Positions 63,772-64,000 of a DNA stretch of 64,000 nucleotides are shown piece after piece. The first letter of the stretch is position 1. The number at the start of each line of letters is the position of its first letter. Source of the DNA: Ophiura sarsii (taxonomy: Eukaryota; Echinodermata; Ophiuroidea; Amphilepidida; Ophiuridae); assembly GCA_035610835.1 (NCBI GenBank), contig CM069449.1, positions 7,648,542 through 7,712,541 on the forward strand, given 5' to 3'. The notes beneath the pieces are model-generated. The model was not told where the DNA came from. It worked only from the letters and a program-made list of their open reading frames with translations, and did not search any database. Both the position numbers and the translations under genes were made by a program.

Positions 63772-64000
63772 GACTAGCGGGACGCCCGTCCTTCGGACGG
63801 GCTCTCCCGCTAGGGAGTAGAGCCCACCAGATAGAACACCTACGAAATGAAACAACACATAAGTGTTGGGAAATTTATAACCGTCATTACCCAAAGTTTT
63901 ATCCCATTGTTTATACTTTTAAGGAACCATTCTATTTCATTCCACCTCGTGACCCTCCCTAATACGCAATTTAGTATCGCATTTCTTCTTTCTTTTACAT
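63772..64000. repeat. 229-bp direct repeat, copy 2, cut by window end
   Basis: It has the complete hairpin TAGCGGGAC-GCCCGTCC-TTC-GGACGGGC-TCTCCCGCTA. The window ends inside or exactly at the end of the copy, so whether the array goes on is unknown. Confidence 0.9.

Overview
This is a eukaryotic nuclear window from a transposon-rich, AT-rich genome. Long introns with canonical GT-AG sites, a leucine-rich-repeat GPCR of the LGR/relaxin-receptor type, a Src-type SH2-tyrosine kinase, a Penelope-like retroelement, tRNA-derived SINEs and very many TIR/MITE elements suggest a marine invertebrate. An echinoderm, hemichordate or cephalochordate is likely, but this is inference and the species cannot be read from the sequence. 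A 100-base N run at 51763-51862 marks a scaffold gap.

Only two host genes can be supported, both on the minus strand. At the left edge (about 1-2351) lies an intronless LRR-rhodopsin-type GPCR. Its single reading frame runs from a signal-peptide-like start through about 14 LRRs to TM6, where the window cuts it, but it carries three in-frame stop codons, so it is called a pseudogene. From 46999 down to 19194 lies a seven-exon tail of a Src-like kinase: C-terminal SH2 half, linker and complete kinase domain. Every splice junction is canonical and in phase, yet the catalytic core is degenerate: HRD is HCD, DFG is NFD, the first P-loop glycine is Val, the activation-loop tyrosine is absent, and the protein stops before the usual regulatory tail tyrosine. 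The 5' exons were not found. Weak candidates are duplicated exons at 52597-52729 and 55012-55136 and a CpG-rich promoter-like block near 57.5 kb.

The rest is repeats, many resolvable to exact ends: two TTAA-flanked elements with AGGG termini (4258-4653; 17954-19167) and a 5.35-kb relative-by-ends (9656-15006) with tRNA-like sequence in both arms; mariner-like TA-flanked elements (7096-8441, 16586-17345); Harbinger-like TAA/TTA-flanked elements (11482-11972, 52778-54846); a 4.55-kb TIR element with subterminal arrays of a 16-base motif (30195-34747); a large nested fold-back (about 19565-24815) with arrays of AAGATGGCCGCC-like motifs; and a 5'-truncated Penelope-like element (about 37080-38838). 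From 55 to 64 kb the sequence is mostly minisatellites and tandem repeats, ending in a 229-bp direct repeat with a strong GC hairpin.

Two unrelated transposons start about 21 and 35 nt inside consecutive kinase introns. Several insertions can be dated relative to each other because an unoccupied copy of the target is also in the window.
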